From: Thalassospiraceae bacterium
GTDB taxonomy: Bacteria; Pseudomonadota; Alphaproteobacteria; Rhodospirillales; Magnetovibrionaceae
Direction: 5' to 3'
Length of the DNA stretch: 19,792 bases
NCBI GenBank assembly: GCA_030638205.1
Contig: DAOWFB010000027.1
Span: 1-19,792, forward strand
Under the pieces are notes generated by a model. That model had not been told where the DNA came from and searched no databases. It saw only the letters and a list, made by a program, of their open reading frames with translations. Positions within the stretch are counted from its first letter, which is position 1; each line of letters starts with the position of its first letter. The translations under genes were made by a program, and so were the position numbers. Shown here piece after piece: positions 1 to 6,970 of the stretch.

Positions 1-132
1 TCTGGTCAAAACGTTGACCTCGATTCCACATTGGGTCAGCGTGTGCGTGATTGGTTCACCACGCATTTCTCAACCTTTGATCGCGATTTTCATGCTTGGG
101 AACAGCGTCACAAGAATAATGCCAAGAATTAA
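1..132 (+). CDS. C-terminal fragment, possibly hemerythrin-like
   Basis: Frame 1 is open from the window edge to a TAA at 130-132 and encodes 43 residues, so this is the 3' end of a gene that starts outside. The piece reads ...RVRDWFTTHFSTFDRDFHAW... The spacing H-x4-D (HFSTFD) on a Trp-rich amphipathic helix resembles the last iron-binding helix of bacteriohemerythrins, where His and Asp ligate the diiron site. Hemerythrins bind O2 or NO, which would suit the NO-related genes that converge on it. Seen: open frame, stop and motif. Inferred: the family. The fragment is too short to be certain, and any helical cytoplasmic protein could show such a motif by chance. Its last codons lie in a 13-bp tandem repeat. 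Confidence 0.4.
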   Translation, partial: SGQNVDLDSTLGQRVRDWFTTHFSTFDRDFHAWEQRHKNNAKN

Positions 133-143
133 TGCCAAGAATT
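118..143. repeat. 13-bp tandem duplication between converging genes
   Basis: The unit AATGCCAAGAATT occurs twice head to tail (118-130 and 131-143), followed by AATGAAT. The first copy supplies the stop of the plus-strand fragment; the second runs into the stop of the minus-strand gene at 142-144. It looks like a small replication-slippage duplication. No hairpin terminator is visible between the two converging genes. Confidence 0.8.
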
Positions 144-843
144 AATGAATAACGATGCCTTCCCCGGCAGTATGGGTTAGGGCAATGGCCTGTCCTGAAG
201 ATAATGTAACCCCCTGCGTAAATGTTTTAACGGGCGTATCATCATCGCCATTGTAAATATTTACAATTAATTCATGCTTTCCTGCCGGCACCATAAATGT
301 TTGATAAAAACTTGATGGGCCATCATCACGCAGGCCCGCCGGGCTGGCGCTTTTATTAAAAACCGTATCGCCGTTAAGATTAAAAGTAATTCTTACCGGA
401 TGGCGTTCGCGTGAACAGCTTTTTGCCCTACGCATGTTTGGTGGTAATTCTTTTAGTTCTTCGGCGGTTCTGGTGCGGCATGGGATTTTGCGCTCTCCCC
501 AAAGTGTCAAACTTAATTTTATCTGTGCTGTATTTTCAGGTGCAAATTCATATTTCGGATAGCTTGAAAAATAACCAACGACCAGCAAGAACGGTAGATA
601 CAGCAACCCTTGACCTATTATTTTCATCACAGTCAATTTTGGTTTTTTATAACGGGCACTTTTTGCGGTTTCCACATTAAGTGCGCTTTCCAATTGGCGA
701 TGCTTGCGCTGCAATTCTTTTTGTTCATCGCTAAGGGAAAACAGACTTCCAATCCCAATCGCCTTGAACAAAACAAAAAACACTATCGGCCCAAAGACCA
801 AAATGGGGACAATGTAAAAAACTTTTATGCCTGCAATTTCCAT
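142..843 (-). CDS. Unknown membrane-anchored protein, last gene of the NO-related operon
   Basis: A 233-residue protein that I do not recognise. The start is taken at the ATG at 843-841, which overlaps the TGA of the upstream cytochrome b fusion by one base (TGATG); the open frame extends 15 codons further upstream, but only inside that gene. Two hydrophobic segments (about 8-31 and 72-93) flank a charged, Gln/Lys-rich, possibly coiled-coil stretch (38-68). After the second segment, about 140 residues of beta-rich, probably periplasmic sequence follow, with one Cys pair (C122, C143) that could form a disulfide, and Gly/Asp turns near the end. The termination-reinitiation arrangement suggests coupled synthesis with the redox fusion, so an accessory or assembly role in the same complex is possible. 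That role is inference; no catalytic motif is visible. Confidence 0.75.
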   Translation of the reverse strand: MEIAGIKVFYIVPILVFGPIVFFVLFKAIGIGSLFSLSDEQKELQRKHRQLESALNVETAKSARYKKPKLTVMKIIGQGLLYLPFLLVVGYFSSYPKYEFAPENTAQIKLSLTLWGERKIPCRTRTAEELKELPPNMRRAKSCSRERHPVRITFNLNGDTVFNKSASPAGLRDDGPSSFYQTFMVPAGKHELIVNIYNGDDDTPVKTFTQGVTLSSGQAIALTHTAGEGIVIH

Positions 844-2405
844 CACCCCACCCCATCGTCTTTTGTAATAGAGGGAAGAGACTCGCAAAAAGCGGCGGTC
901 TCGTCAGCGGCCTTGGCAAGGTCGGTTGGTGCCGCCCAAATTGTACGCAGGCGTTCACGCGGGACACGCGCCCGCAAATTTGGATCACGTAATTGATTGA
1001 TGCGGTCTTCTACCCAGAATTGACCGAAGCGGTGGTAGCATCCATTTTCCCTGCAACCGGTAACAACTACGCCATCCATTTCACCGCGTGAAATTGCAAA
1101 ATCAATGAACGATGGCGGCAACATTCCGGTACAGGCAACGCCCATAACGGCCACGCTACAATCTGGCAAATTGATGGATGATTTTAGTTTTTCAAGATTA
1201 ATCCCATTGGCACAACCAAAAACAACGACTGCGGTGCCGTTACCTACTGCGCCCGCTTCATCGCGTGCGGTTTTCATAACCTTTACTACTTCATCGCGCA
1301 TATTTTTTAACGATTGAGATGGCAAATCAATTCCGGTTTGCATTTCTTCGTCATGTCTAAACGGGGTTGAAACCGGACAGGCGCCAACACAAATACCGCA
1401 CGATACACATGCGTCAGGATCGACCACGGCCTCGGTATCAAATTTCAATCCATCAGATCTCGGTTTCATTTCTATGGCGTCATAAGGACAATCGGCGGCA
1501 CAGCGTGTACAGCCATTACATTTTTCAAGCGAAACAAACGCGGCGGCTGGACGATTTCGCATGCTAAATAACGGAATAATTGAAACCAAAACCGTGACCC
1601 CAATGCCAGCCGCCCACATTGGCCCCGGGCCAATGGCGTCGAACAATGGATAGGCAATTAAATAAAACCAATCAAAATTAAGATTAAGGGCCACGGTAGA
1701 AAGATCGGCTTTGTCATGGCTGGTTGCCGGATAAACAAGAGAAATAATTACAAGCGCAATAATCGAACTAATCATTAATTCCTTGGGCGGATTTATGCGC
1801 GGGCTTTTCAAGCGCATCACATGAAACCACATGATGAACAATAAAAACAACGGCACAAATATATGAATGAATACCAAAAGCGTAAAAAATCTATCGGTAA
1901 TGGTGGCCGGGCTTAAGAAATTATTAGCCACCTGCTTGCCAAAAATACCAAGCCAATCAAGCCATTCCATTGAACCTATGGCCACATACTGCGCCAATTG
2001 GTCCCATACCAACCAATAGCCGCTGACGCCGGAAAAAAACAAAAACCATATTATTGGAACCCCGGTAAACCATGCAAACCATCTGGCCCCGCGATATCGG
2101 CCATAAGAAAATTCACGCAACAAGTGCATCATTGCAACCACCACCATGGCATCAGATGCATACCGATGCAGGCTTCGCATAATTCCCGCCAAATACCATT
2201 GGCGCGTCATCCATTCAACCGATTCATAGGCACCACTTACCGATGTGTCGAAAAATATATAAATATAAATCCCGCTGCCAGCGACAATCCAGTAAAGAAA
2301 AAATGCAAGCGGCCCTAGGCGGCGAATTGGGTTTAATGCGCCATCAAATGCCTTGTCAAAAAGGGCTTCAATATGATGGAAAATATTTCTTAAATATTGT
2401 TGCAT
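843..2405 (-). CDS. Cytochrome b / 2x[4Fe-4S] ferredoxin / MvhD-like fusion protein
   Basis: A 520-residue membrane redox protein with three modules. Residues 1-285 resemble the N-terminal half of bc1/b6f cytochrome b, with two His pairs spaced H-x13-H (H80/H94 and H181/H195) expected to ligate two b hemes. Residues 294-345 form a ferredoxin domain with two CxxCxxCxxxCP clusters (C296-C306 and C333-C343). Residues 390-495 resemble the MvhD/FlpD [2Fe-2S] subunit of hydrogenase-heterodisulfide reductase complexes, with cysteines C398, C416, C425, C451 and C456. The layout suggests electron transfer between the quinone pool and cytoplasmic carriers; direction and partners are not known from sequence. 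It follows senC after a 117-bp gap that holds its own Dnr-type box and a -10 match, so it may be transcribed separately. The start ATG has only a weak Shine-Dalgarno. Domain calls are confident, function is not. Confidence 0.88.
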   Translation of the reverse strand: MQQYLRNIFHHIEALFDKAFDGALNPIRRLGPLAFFLYWIVAGSGIYIYIFFDTSVSGAYESVEWMTRQWYLAGIMRSLHRYASDAMVVVAMMHLLREFSYGRYRGARWFAWFTGVPIIWFLFFSGVSGYWLVWDQLAQYVAIGSMEWLDWLGIFGKQVANNFLSPATITDRFFTLLVFIHIFVPLFLLFIMWFHVMRLKSPRINPPKELMISSIIALVIISLVYPATSHDKADLSTVALNLNFDWFYLIAYPLFDAIGPGPMWAAGIGVTVLVSIIPLFSMRNRPAAAFVSLEKCNGCTRCAADCPYDAIEMKPRSDGLKFDTEAVVDPDACVSCGICVGACPVSTPFRHDEEMQTGIDLPSQSLKNMRDEVVKVMKTARDEAGAVGNGTAVVVFGCANGINLEKLKSSINLPDCSVAVMGVACTGMLPPSFIDFAISRGEMDGVVVTGCRENGCYHRFGQFWVEDRINQLRDPNLRARVPRERLRTIWAAPTDLAKAADETAAFCESLPSITKDDGVG

Positions 2406-2460
2406 CTAAAATCCGTTTGCGGACCGTTTTCAAGGATCCATATAATTTTTTGTTACTACT

Positions 2461-2501
2461 ATCATATAGAGAGGTTTAGCGCACACCTTGATGCTTGTTA
2501 A
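2461..2501 (-). promoter_or_regulatory. Dnr/FNR-type box with -10 element upstream of the cytochrome b fusion
   Basis: TTGAT-GCTT-GTTAA lies at 2488-2501, an 8/10 match to the FNR/Dnr consensus TTGAT-N4-ATCAA. On the minus strand a TATGAT hexamer at 2466-2461 is centred 31 bp downstream of the box centre. That is the geometry of a class II activated promoter (box near -41.5). The box centre is about 90 bp upstream of the ATG at 2405. Spacing and matches are seen; regulator identity is inferred from the Dnr-like gene at 6177-6881. Confidence 0.5.
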
Positions 2502-2522
2502 ATTAGGTCGAAAATATCAACT

Positions 2523-3458
2523 TCAAGCAATATTATCGGATTTATTTATGTCCTTGTTTTGGGCTGCCTTGCTTTGGGCTGCCTTGCTTTCGGCTGCAAA
2601 CCGCCATAGCTGACGAGCAAGGAAAGTCCCAACAGCTAACAAAAAAGTTGCTCCCGCTAGCAGGTGGACAAATATACCATAATCAAATCGATAGCGTCCT
2701 AATTCCGGGTCATAAATAGTGCAAAATAGACGAACCCGTTTTACCAGATCGTCAATGCTGGCATATGGCGTAGATGTACCAAACATTATGGCCTTTAATG
2801 GCTCGCCCAACAGGGTAGGTGAAAAGTTTGCGCCGTATATTTGTGTATGAACAACACCCTTGCCGTCAATTACCGTAATTTGGTCTAGGTGGTTAAACCC
2901 GCCTTCTACTTGATAAAATTCAAATCCTAAATCATCACTTAGCCCTAATATCTGATCCAACTCGCCACCTACAAACAGCCAATTATCATCGGCAAGTTCT
3001 TGATCTTTACCAAATTCAGCCATTTGTTCCGGGGTATCGAATGTGGTGTCAAAGCCAACCGTTATAACATTAAAGCTTTCAGCCCCCATGCCATCACGAC
3101 TTATATCAACGGCGTTGCCGAGCGAAGTTACAAGCGGTGGACAGCTATCAGCGCAGCTTGAATAAATTAAATTAATTACCAACGGCTTGCCTAGAAAATC
3201 GCTTATACGATATTCGGTGCCGTTGCTGCCTAAAAGTTTGAAGTTGCCAACTTTTCTGCCAACCGCAGCCTGACTTACTTCAATTACCTGTTTAGTTTTT
3301 TCGCTCAACCCATTATTTGCATCGGTGGTTATATCACCGGCAGCAAACGCAGACGTCGGCAGCCCCAACAACAACACGCCCAAGGCCAAAAAAGGGAGGT
3401 GGAAGAAGAGGCCGGGGGCGTGCGATGTGGTTTTTATAATGGGGTGTTTTTTATTCAA
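2523..3458 (-). CDS. senC: SCO1/SenC family copper chaperone with C-terminal membrane anchor
   Basis: A 311-residue Sco/SenC protein with a thioredoxin-like fold that binds copper and helps load CuA or CuB in heme-copper enzymes. An N-terminal signal or anchor (about 16-39) ends in ...SAFA. The Cu-binding C-x3-C-P motif is SCADSCP (C102, C106), and the distal His ligand is H190 in FNHLDQITVID. After the domain, a transmembrane segment (about 262-286) anchors the C terminus, and the tail is extended by Ala-Ala-Gln-Ser-Lys repeats. It directly follows subunit I but is separated from it by a strong hairpin (3496-3541). A Sco protein beside a CuA subunit is expected; the order II-I-SenC also matches the norSY-senC clusters described in ammonia oxidisers. 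Family assignment is firm; the exact target copper site is inferred. Confidence 0.92.
   Translation of the reverse strand: MNKKHPIIKTTSHAPGLFFHLPFLALGVLLLGLPTSAFAAGDITTDANNGLSEKTKQVIEVSQAAVGRKVGNFKLLGSNGTEYRISDFLGKPLVINLIYSSCADSCPPLVTSLGNAVDISRDGMGAESFNVITVGFDTTFDTPEQMAEFGKDQELADDNWLFVGGELDQILGLSDDLGFEFYQVEGGFNHLDQITVIDGKGVVHTQIYGANFSPTLLGEPLKAIMFGTSTPYASIDDLVKRVRLFCTIYDPELGRYRFDYGIFVHLLAGATFLLAVGTFLARQLWRFAAESKAAQSKAAQNKDINKSDNIA
2558..2597. repeat. 15-bp tandem repeat in the 3' end of senC
   Basis: The unit TTTGGGCTGCCTTGC is present 2.7 times (2558-2572, 2573-2587, partial to 2597). Read on the minus strand it encodes repeated Lys-Ala-Ala-Gln-Ser residues in the cytoplasm-side tail after the last membrane segment. 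The unit is a multiple of three, so copy-number change keeps the frame. Probably a slippage repeat without a specific role. Confidence 0.8.
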
Positions 3459-3488
3459 CTAATTTTTACCCATAAATAGAATTTTTTA

Positions 3489-3541
3489 GAAAAAGCGACG
3501 GGCGACACTGAGGAGGGTTTTAATTTGTGTGTCGCCCGTCG
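3489..3541 (-). terminator. Strong intercistronic hairpin, terminator or attenuator
   Basis: CGACGGGCGACAC (3496-3508) and GTGTCGCCCGTCG (3529-3541) form a perfect 13-bp GC-rich stem with a 20-nt loop. On the minus-strand transcript the stem is followed by C-UUUUU-C-U (3495-3488), which fits an intrinsic terminator or attenuator placed after subunit I and before senC. It could lower expression of senC and downstream genes relative to the two oxidase subunits, or protect the 3' end of their mRNA. The minus-strand loop contains CCCTCCTC, complementary to a Shine-Dalgarno sequence. Confidence 0.8.
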
Positions 3542-3557
3542 ATAGATAGTAAGTCGT

Positions 3558-5249
3558 CTAGCTAAGATGCCAAACGCCTGCGAGGTATTTCCAGTTCACG
3601 AAGTAATAGAGAACAAATGTGGTTAGGAAAACCATCGCCAGAACAAACGTTCCGGGAACGGCCATGGTGCCTGCGCCGCCATAACTAGTAGCAGCAGAAG
3701 GCGTAGCAGCAGTTGTTGGTTCTGCTGCAGCCGGTGCTGGTACCTTGGCTTTGCCCCAAAGAATGGTTCCAACCATATTGAGTATGTAGATGCCTGCGCC
3801 AAGCGAACCGACTACCGCAGAAACACCCGCAAGACCCATCATAAGGTTAGCTGCCTCTGGGAAGATATGGCCGATAGGAGAATCTGCAAAGGCAATATCC
3901 CAGTGACGTCTTGGCACACCTAACGTTCCGGCACCCATCATGAAGATGGAGGCGCAACCCATACCTAACCCAAATAAATAGGGCTGCCATTTAGCAAGGC
4001 CGGGGAACACCATTTCTTTCTGCCACAAGGTTGGGACCAACCAATACGATATGGCCATGAAAGCCAATGTCGTACCCACCACAACCGTGCCGTGGAAATG
4101 GCCCGGTACATACATGGTGTTATGTATGATGAGGTTAAGTTGTTCTGTTCCCATGATGACACCGGTAATTCCGCCCAAGAAACCGAACAAAACAACCGAA
4201 AGCGCCATGCCGGAAAATACCGGATTGCCCCAAGGTGCCTTGGCCAGCCATTCGAACAAGCCATTGTTATAGCCTTTTTTACGTTGGGCTGCTTCGATTG
4301 CACCAGGAACGGTAAGACCGTGGATCATGGAGCCTAGAACGGCAAGATATAGAGCATATGATGTGTTGAATATCTTGTATTCAGCGCTCAAACCTGGATC
4401 GGCTAAAAGATGATGAGCCGATGCCAGTTGAAGGAACAAGATGTACATCAAAAATGCCGTACGGCTGACTTTTTCGCTTAACGGTTTTGCGTTAAACAAA
4501 ATTGCCGCAATGGCATACCAACATGCGATTTGCGCCGCAACGTTGATTTGTTGAGACGAGTGACCCATGCCCCACCAAATGACCCGATAAATCAGACCAT
4601 CAATTTCCGGTATCAATCCCATGTCCAATGACCAGACAAACGTTGGAATTAAAATTACTGCACCGGTAACAATGGTGAAAACAGCAATAATGGCAGCGGT
4701 CATTCCGCCAAAGGTAACCAGCGGAATTGATCCTTCATAGGTACGCTCTTTTCTTGCCATATGAAGCGTTGCAAAAAACACAGCACAGCCTAGCAAAGCA
4801 CCCACGGCAAATAATATTATGCCGAGATAAAAATGCGGAGCCGCCATCATTGGCACGTAGGATGTAAACATAACGCTAGAATCACCCTGCAATACCGCAA
4901 CATTGGTCATGGCAGCACCACCTAGCATTAGCCAGTACCCTATCCATGCCAACTTGGGCCACACCAGACGGGCATTAAGCAAGATAGCGGAAGTAAAATA
5001 CAAAAGTGCTATCTCAAAGAAAATGCACCAAACTAATAGAACGTCCAGTCCATGTGCGGTAAGTGCCAGATAGAACAGTTCGGCATCAAGAAGATGAACT
5101 GCCGGCCAGCGTGTAAGTGCGACTAACAGGCCAAAAAGACCACCAACCAAAAGGAATACAACGGCTGTAACCGCGTTCCACTTAATCAGCTTGTCAGCCT
5201 GTAAATCTATTTTAAACCCGGTATCCGGGCATGTACGAAAATTAGCCAT
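3558..5249 (-). CDS. Heme-copper oxidase superfamily subunit I, lacking the active-site Tyr; NO reductase (sNOR-type) candidate
   Basis: A 563-residue polytopic catalytic subunit. Metal ligands are present: H66 and H386 for the low-spin heme, H384 for the high-spin heme, and H230, H279 and H280 for CuB (motifs TAHG, MGHSSQQ, AHHLLADPG, VPGHFHG). In O2-reducing types A and B the first CuB His starts H-P-x-V-Y, whose Tyr is cross-linked and essential. Here residues 230-234 are H-S-S-Q-Q, so the Tyr position holds Gln. Loss of this Tyr is typical of NO-reducing members. The HHxxADPG motif is closest to B-type (ba3) enzymes. Residues about 503-525 are an Ala/Pro-rich linker leading to an extra C-terminal helix, perhaps a fused IIa-like segment. 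SD GAGGGG precedes the ATG, 10 bp after subunit II. NO reductase activity is inferred from this residue and the Dnr/NnrS context; routine annotation would say cytochrome c oxidase subunit I. Confidence 0.93.
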   Translation of the reverse strand: MANFRTCPDTGFKIDLQADKLIKWNAVTAVVFLLVGGLFGLLVALTRWPAVHLLDAELFYLALTAHGLDVLLVWCIFFEIALLYFTSAILLNARLVWPKLAWIGYWLMLGGAAMTNVAVLQGDSSVMFTSYVPMMAAPHFYLGIILFAVGALLGCAVFFATLHMARKERTYEGSIPLVTFGGMTAAIIAVFTIVTGAVILIPTFVWSLDMGLIPEIDGLIYRVIWWGMGHSSQQINVAAQIACWYAIAAILFNAKPLSEKVSRTAFLMYILFLQLASAHHLLADPGLSAEYKIFNTSYALYLAVLGSMIHGLTVPGAIEAAQRKKGYNNGLFEWLAKAPWGNPVFSGMALSVVLFGFLGGITGVIMGTEQLNLIIHNTMYVPGHFHGTVVVGTTLAFMAISYWLVPTLWQKEMVFPGLAKWQPYLFGLGMGCASIFMMGAGTLGVPRRHWDIAFADSPIGHIFPEAANLMMGLAGVSAVVGSLGAGIYILNMVGTILWGKAKVPAPAAAEPTTAATPSAATSYGGAGTMAVPGTFVLAMVFLTTFVLYYFVNWKYLAGVWHLS

Positions 5250-5259
5250 GATTATCCCC

Positions 5260-5799
5260 TCACTTCTTCACAAAGATTTTGCCGACCATGTCATGGTGAC
5301 CAATGCCGCAAAATTCGTTACAGACGACGCTAAACTCACCATTAGAAGTTGGTGTTACAGTCAGCACCATCTCGTAATTTGGAATTATTTGCAGGTTAAT
5401 GTTCTCAGGTAACAAGGACCAACCGTGCATATAATCCAGCGATGAAAGATGAAAGCGATATGATTTACCTTCTTGAAGTTCAAGCATGGGCCACCATTCC
5501 CACTTTTTACCGTACATATAAACATCGCTGCCAGCAGGTGGGGCAACAATCGGATAGCCCGAAACCGGATCTTCGCGAACGGTATATTTCGCGGCGAAGG
5601 CTTCGGTCTTTTCTTCAAAAGCATCTGGTGATATTTGATACGCTTCGTTGGAAAGGTTCTGTTCGCCTGCAAAATGCCAGTAGGGCATCATGAAAAACAT
5701 GATTAATGCCCAAATAAAGGATATGGCTACCCATAGAACTTCCGATTTTTCTACCGGTTCGTTCCACCAAATTTTTTCTTCTGTTGGAAATATCGACAT
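5260..5799 (-). CDS. Heme-copper oxidase subunit II with CuA site
   Basis: A 179-residue subunit II with a single N-terminal membrane helix (about 20-40) and a periplasmic cupredoxin domain, similar in size to the short ba3-type subunit II. The binuclear CuA ligands are complete: H125 (YMHGW) and the C-x-E-x-C-x3-H-x2-M motif CNEFCGIGHHDM (C160, E162, C164, H168, M171). It should accept electrons from a periplasmic cytochrome c or cupredoxin and pass them to subunit I, encoded 10 bp downstream. This separates the enzyme from cNOR, which uses a NorC cytochrome c, and from quinol-using qNOR. A GGGAGGG Shine-Dalgarno lies before the ATG. Residues 55-95 form a loop not usual in the minimal domain. 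Family assignment is firm; NorY-like identity is inferred from its partner. Confidence 0.93.
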   Translation of the reverse strand: MSIFPTEEKIWWNEPVEKSEVLWVAISFIWALIMFFMMPYWHFAGEQNLSNEAYQISPDAFEEKTEAFAAKYTVREDPVSGYPIVAPPAGSDVYMYGKKWEWWPMLELQEGKSYRFHLSSLDYMHGWSLLPENINLQIIPNYEMVLTVTPTSNGEFSVVCNEFCGIGHHDMVGKIFVKK

Positions 5800-5812
5800 G
5801 TCGTTCCCTCCC

Positions 5813-5962
5813 CTAAGGTGCCACGGGGATGGATAATATTTCGACCACCCCCCACACGGTGTAAAGCATGGTCGGAACGACCATGCCTAGTGCAAGAAGC
5901 ACAAACGGACTATCCAATAGCCGTTGCATAAAGGGAATATTTCCCGATGAATCTGAACTCAT
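5813..5962 (-). CDS. 49-residue single-span membrane peptide, first gene of the oxidase operon
   Basis: An open frame of 49 codons plus TAG, from ATG at 5962-5960, with a strong AGGAGG Shine-Dalgarno about 6 bases upstream. The peptide begins MSSDSSGNIPFMQRLLDSPF, then one hydrophobic helix (about 19-45) containing ALGMVVPTMLYTVWGVVEIL. Its stop is 13 bp before the subunit II ATG. Position, RBS and the single helix suggest a small structural subunit of the heme-copper enzyme, comparable in concept to subunit IIa of ba3 or CcoQ-type helices. I infer this from context and do not claim homology to a named family. Confidence 0.75.
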   Translation of the reverse strand: MSSDSSGNIPFMQRLLDSPFVLLALGMVVPTMLYTVWGVVEILSIPVAP

Positions 5963-6042
5963 AACTACCCTCCTCTTTTAAATTTCTAAAAGCAAAAAAA
6001 AATCCTCGCGTGGAAATTGCCCACAAAACGGGCAAATCCGCC

Positions 6043-6056
6043 TTAACCAAAGTCAA
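6043..6056 (-). promoter_or_regulatory. Dnr/FNR-type box upstream of the oxidase operon
   Basis: TTAAC-CAAA-GTCAA matches the two-fold symmetric FNR/Dnr consensus TTGAY-N4-RTCAA at 9 of 10 positions. Its centre is about 88 bp upstream of the 49-residue peptide start at 5962, close to the spacing seen for the nnrS and cytochrome b boxes. The expected -10 region on the minus strand is weak (only CAATTT-like), so the exact promoter is uncertain. The leader also holds a 6-bp hairpin (6017-6035) and a long T run ending near 5993. Confidence 0.45.
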
Positions 6057-6106
6057 TTTAAGTGCCTTAGTAGTTAAATAATTGAAAAATATACTATATT
6101 TGGGGA

Positions 6107-6173
6107 AATGTTAAGCATTATTATTTATTTTAGGAAGTGTTAAACATTATTATTTAGTAGAATGTCAAGCATT
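6107..6173. repeat. Three spaced copies of AATGTTAAGCATT, possible operator array
   Basis: AATGTTAAGCATT (6107-6119), AGTGTTAAACATT (6136-6148) and AATGTCAAGCATT (6161-6173) share 10 of 13 bases. Start spacings are 29 and 25 bp, and the first two extend into a shared TATTATTTA tail. Each is imperfectly palindromic (AATG-N5-CATT). They lie between the dnr stop and the oxidase operon start. On the minus strand they read TTGACA/TTAACA, and the first is followed at 17 bp by TATTTT, so they could equally be -35 elements. Binding factor unknown. Confidence 0.45.
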
Positions 6174-6176
6174 GTC

Positions 6177-6881
6177 TCACGATGCAACCGCCCGTGTTTC
6201 CCCATCTGCCTTGCAGAAGTCGCGCAGCGCTTGATGATTTTTTATAACTACCTCGTGACCACGGGTTTCCACCCCAACCGAGCGCAATTTTGCCAATGCC
6301 CGCGAAAGGGTTTCAGGCTTCATACCCAGCCTTGCCGCAACCAAAGTTTTGTCATAGGGAAGATGGATTATTTCAGCATCAGAATTTGCACGACTGAGGC
6401 TCAATAAAAAATCGCCAAGTCGTTCAGATGTAGATTTAATAACCAAACGTTCAATAAGATCGATATGCATCCTGAGACGCCTGGACATGGACGAAAGCAT
6501 TTGCATTGCAAACTTTGGCTGACGTTCGATTCTATCAATAAAAGTATCGCCCTTTATGGCAATTAATACCGCATCGGTAACGCATTCGGCGCTTACAGGG
6601 TAATTTTGCTTTTCAAAAATTGCTGCTTCAGCAAAAGACTGTCCGTGGGTAATTACCTCTATCACCGCCTCGTCGCCATCCTTGGTCTGGCGGTATAGTT
6701 TTACCCACCCATCGATTACAACATAAAAATGGTCAGCCACATCGTCCTGCAAAAAAAGTATTTTGTGCAATGGTGCTTCAATAATTTTTGAATCGTTTAT
6801 TAGTTCTTTCAGTTCGGCGTTTGGTATGCGCGAAAACAAAGGAACCTTTTTAAGAATTGCCAACGTATCTTCATTTGTCAT
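6177..6881 (-). CDS. Crp/Fnr family transcription regulator, Dnr/NnrR-like
   Basis: A 234-residue regulator with an N-terminal cyclic-nucleotide-binding-like sensory beta-roll (about 15-125), a long dimerisation helix (125-150) and a C-terminal winged helix-turn-helix. The recognition helix carries E-T-L-S-R (E190-R194), the E-xx-S-R signature that reads TTGA half-sites. It lacks the N-terminal Cys cluster of FNR (only C100 and C223), so it should not be an Fe-S oxygen sensor. Dnr/NnrR proteins sense NO through heme and switch on NO and nitrite reductase genes. A divergent NnrS gene, a shared symmetric box at 6973-6986 and the adjacent NO-reductase-like operon all support that role. The subgroup assignment is inferred from context and HTH; generic Crp/Fnr identity is firm. 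Confidence 0.9.
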   Translation of the reverse strand: MTNEDTLAILKKVPLFSRIPNAELKELINDSKIIEAPLHKILFLQDDVADHFYVVIDGWVKLYRQTKDGDEAVIEVITHGQSFAEAAIFEKQNYPVSAECVTDAVLIAIKGDTFIDRIERQPKFAMQMLSSMSRRLRMHIDLIERLVIKSTSERLGDFLLSLSRANSDAEIIHLPYDKTLVAARLGMKPETLSRALAKLRSVGVETRGHEVVIKNHQALRDFCKADGETRAVAS

Positions 6882-6970
6882 GCGGTGTCCATGCTACGGT
6901 TAATTAAGTAGGTAAAATGACCAGATTTGTATCTTAATTGTTATAGATCATTTTCAGGTGGGCTGCAAAG

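Noticed and set aside
142..888. Longer start (248 residues) for the last operon gene
   Set aside because: The first 15 codons lie inside the upstream gene; the ATG overlapping the TGA is the natural coupled start and begins at the first hydrophobic segment.
731..988. Overlapping 85-codon minus-strand frame inside the cytochrome b fusion
   Set aside because: Shadow frame of a well-supported gene, without a ribosome-binding site or recognisable domain.
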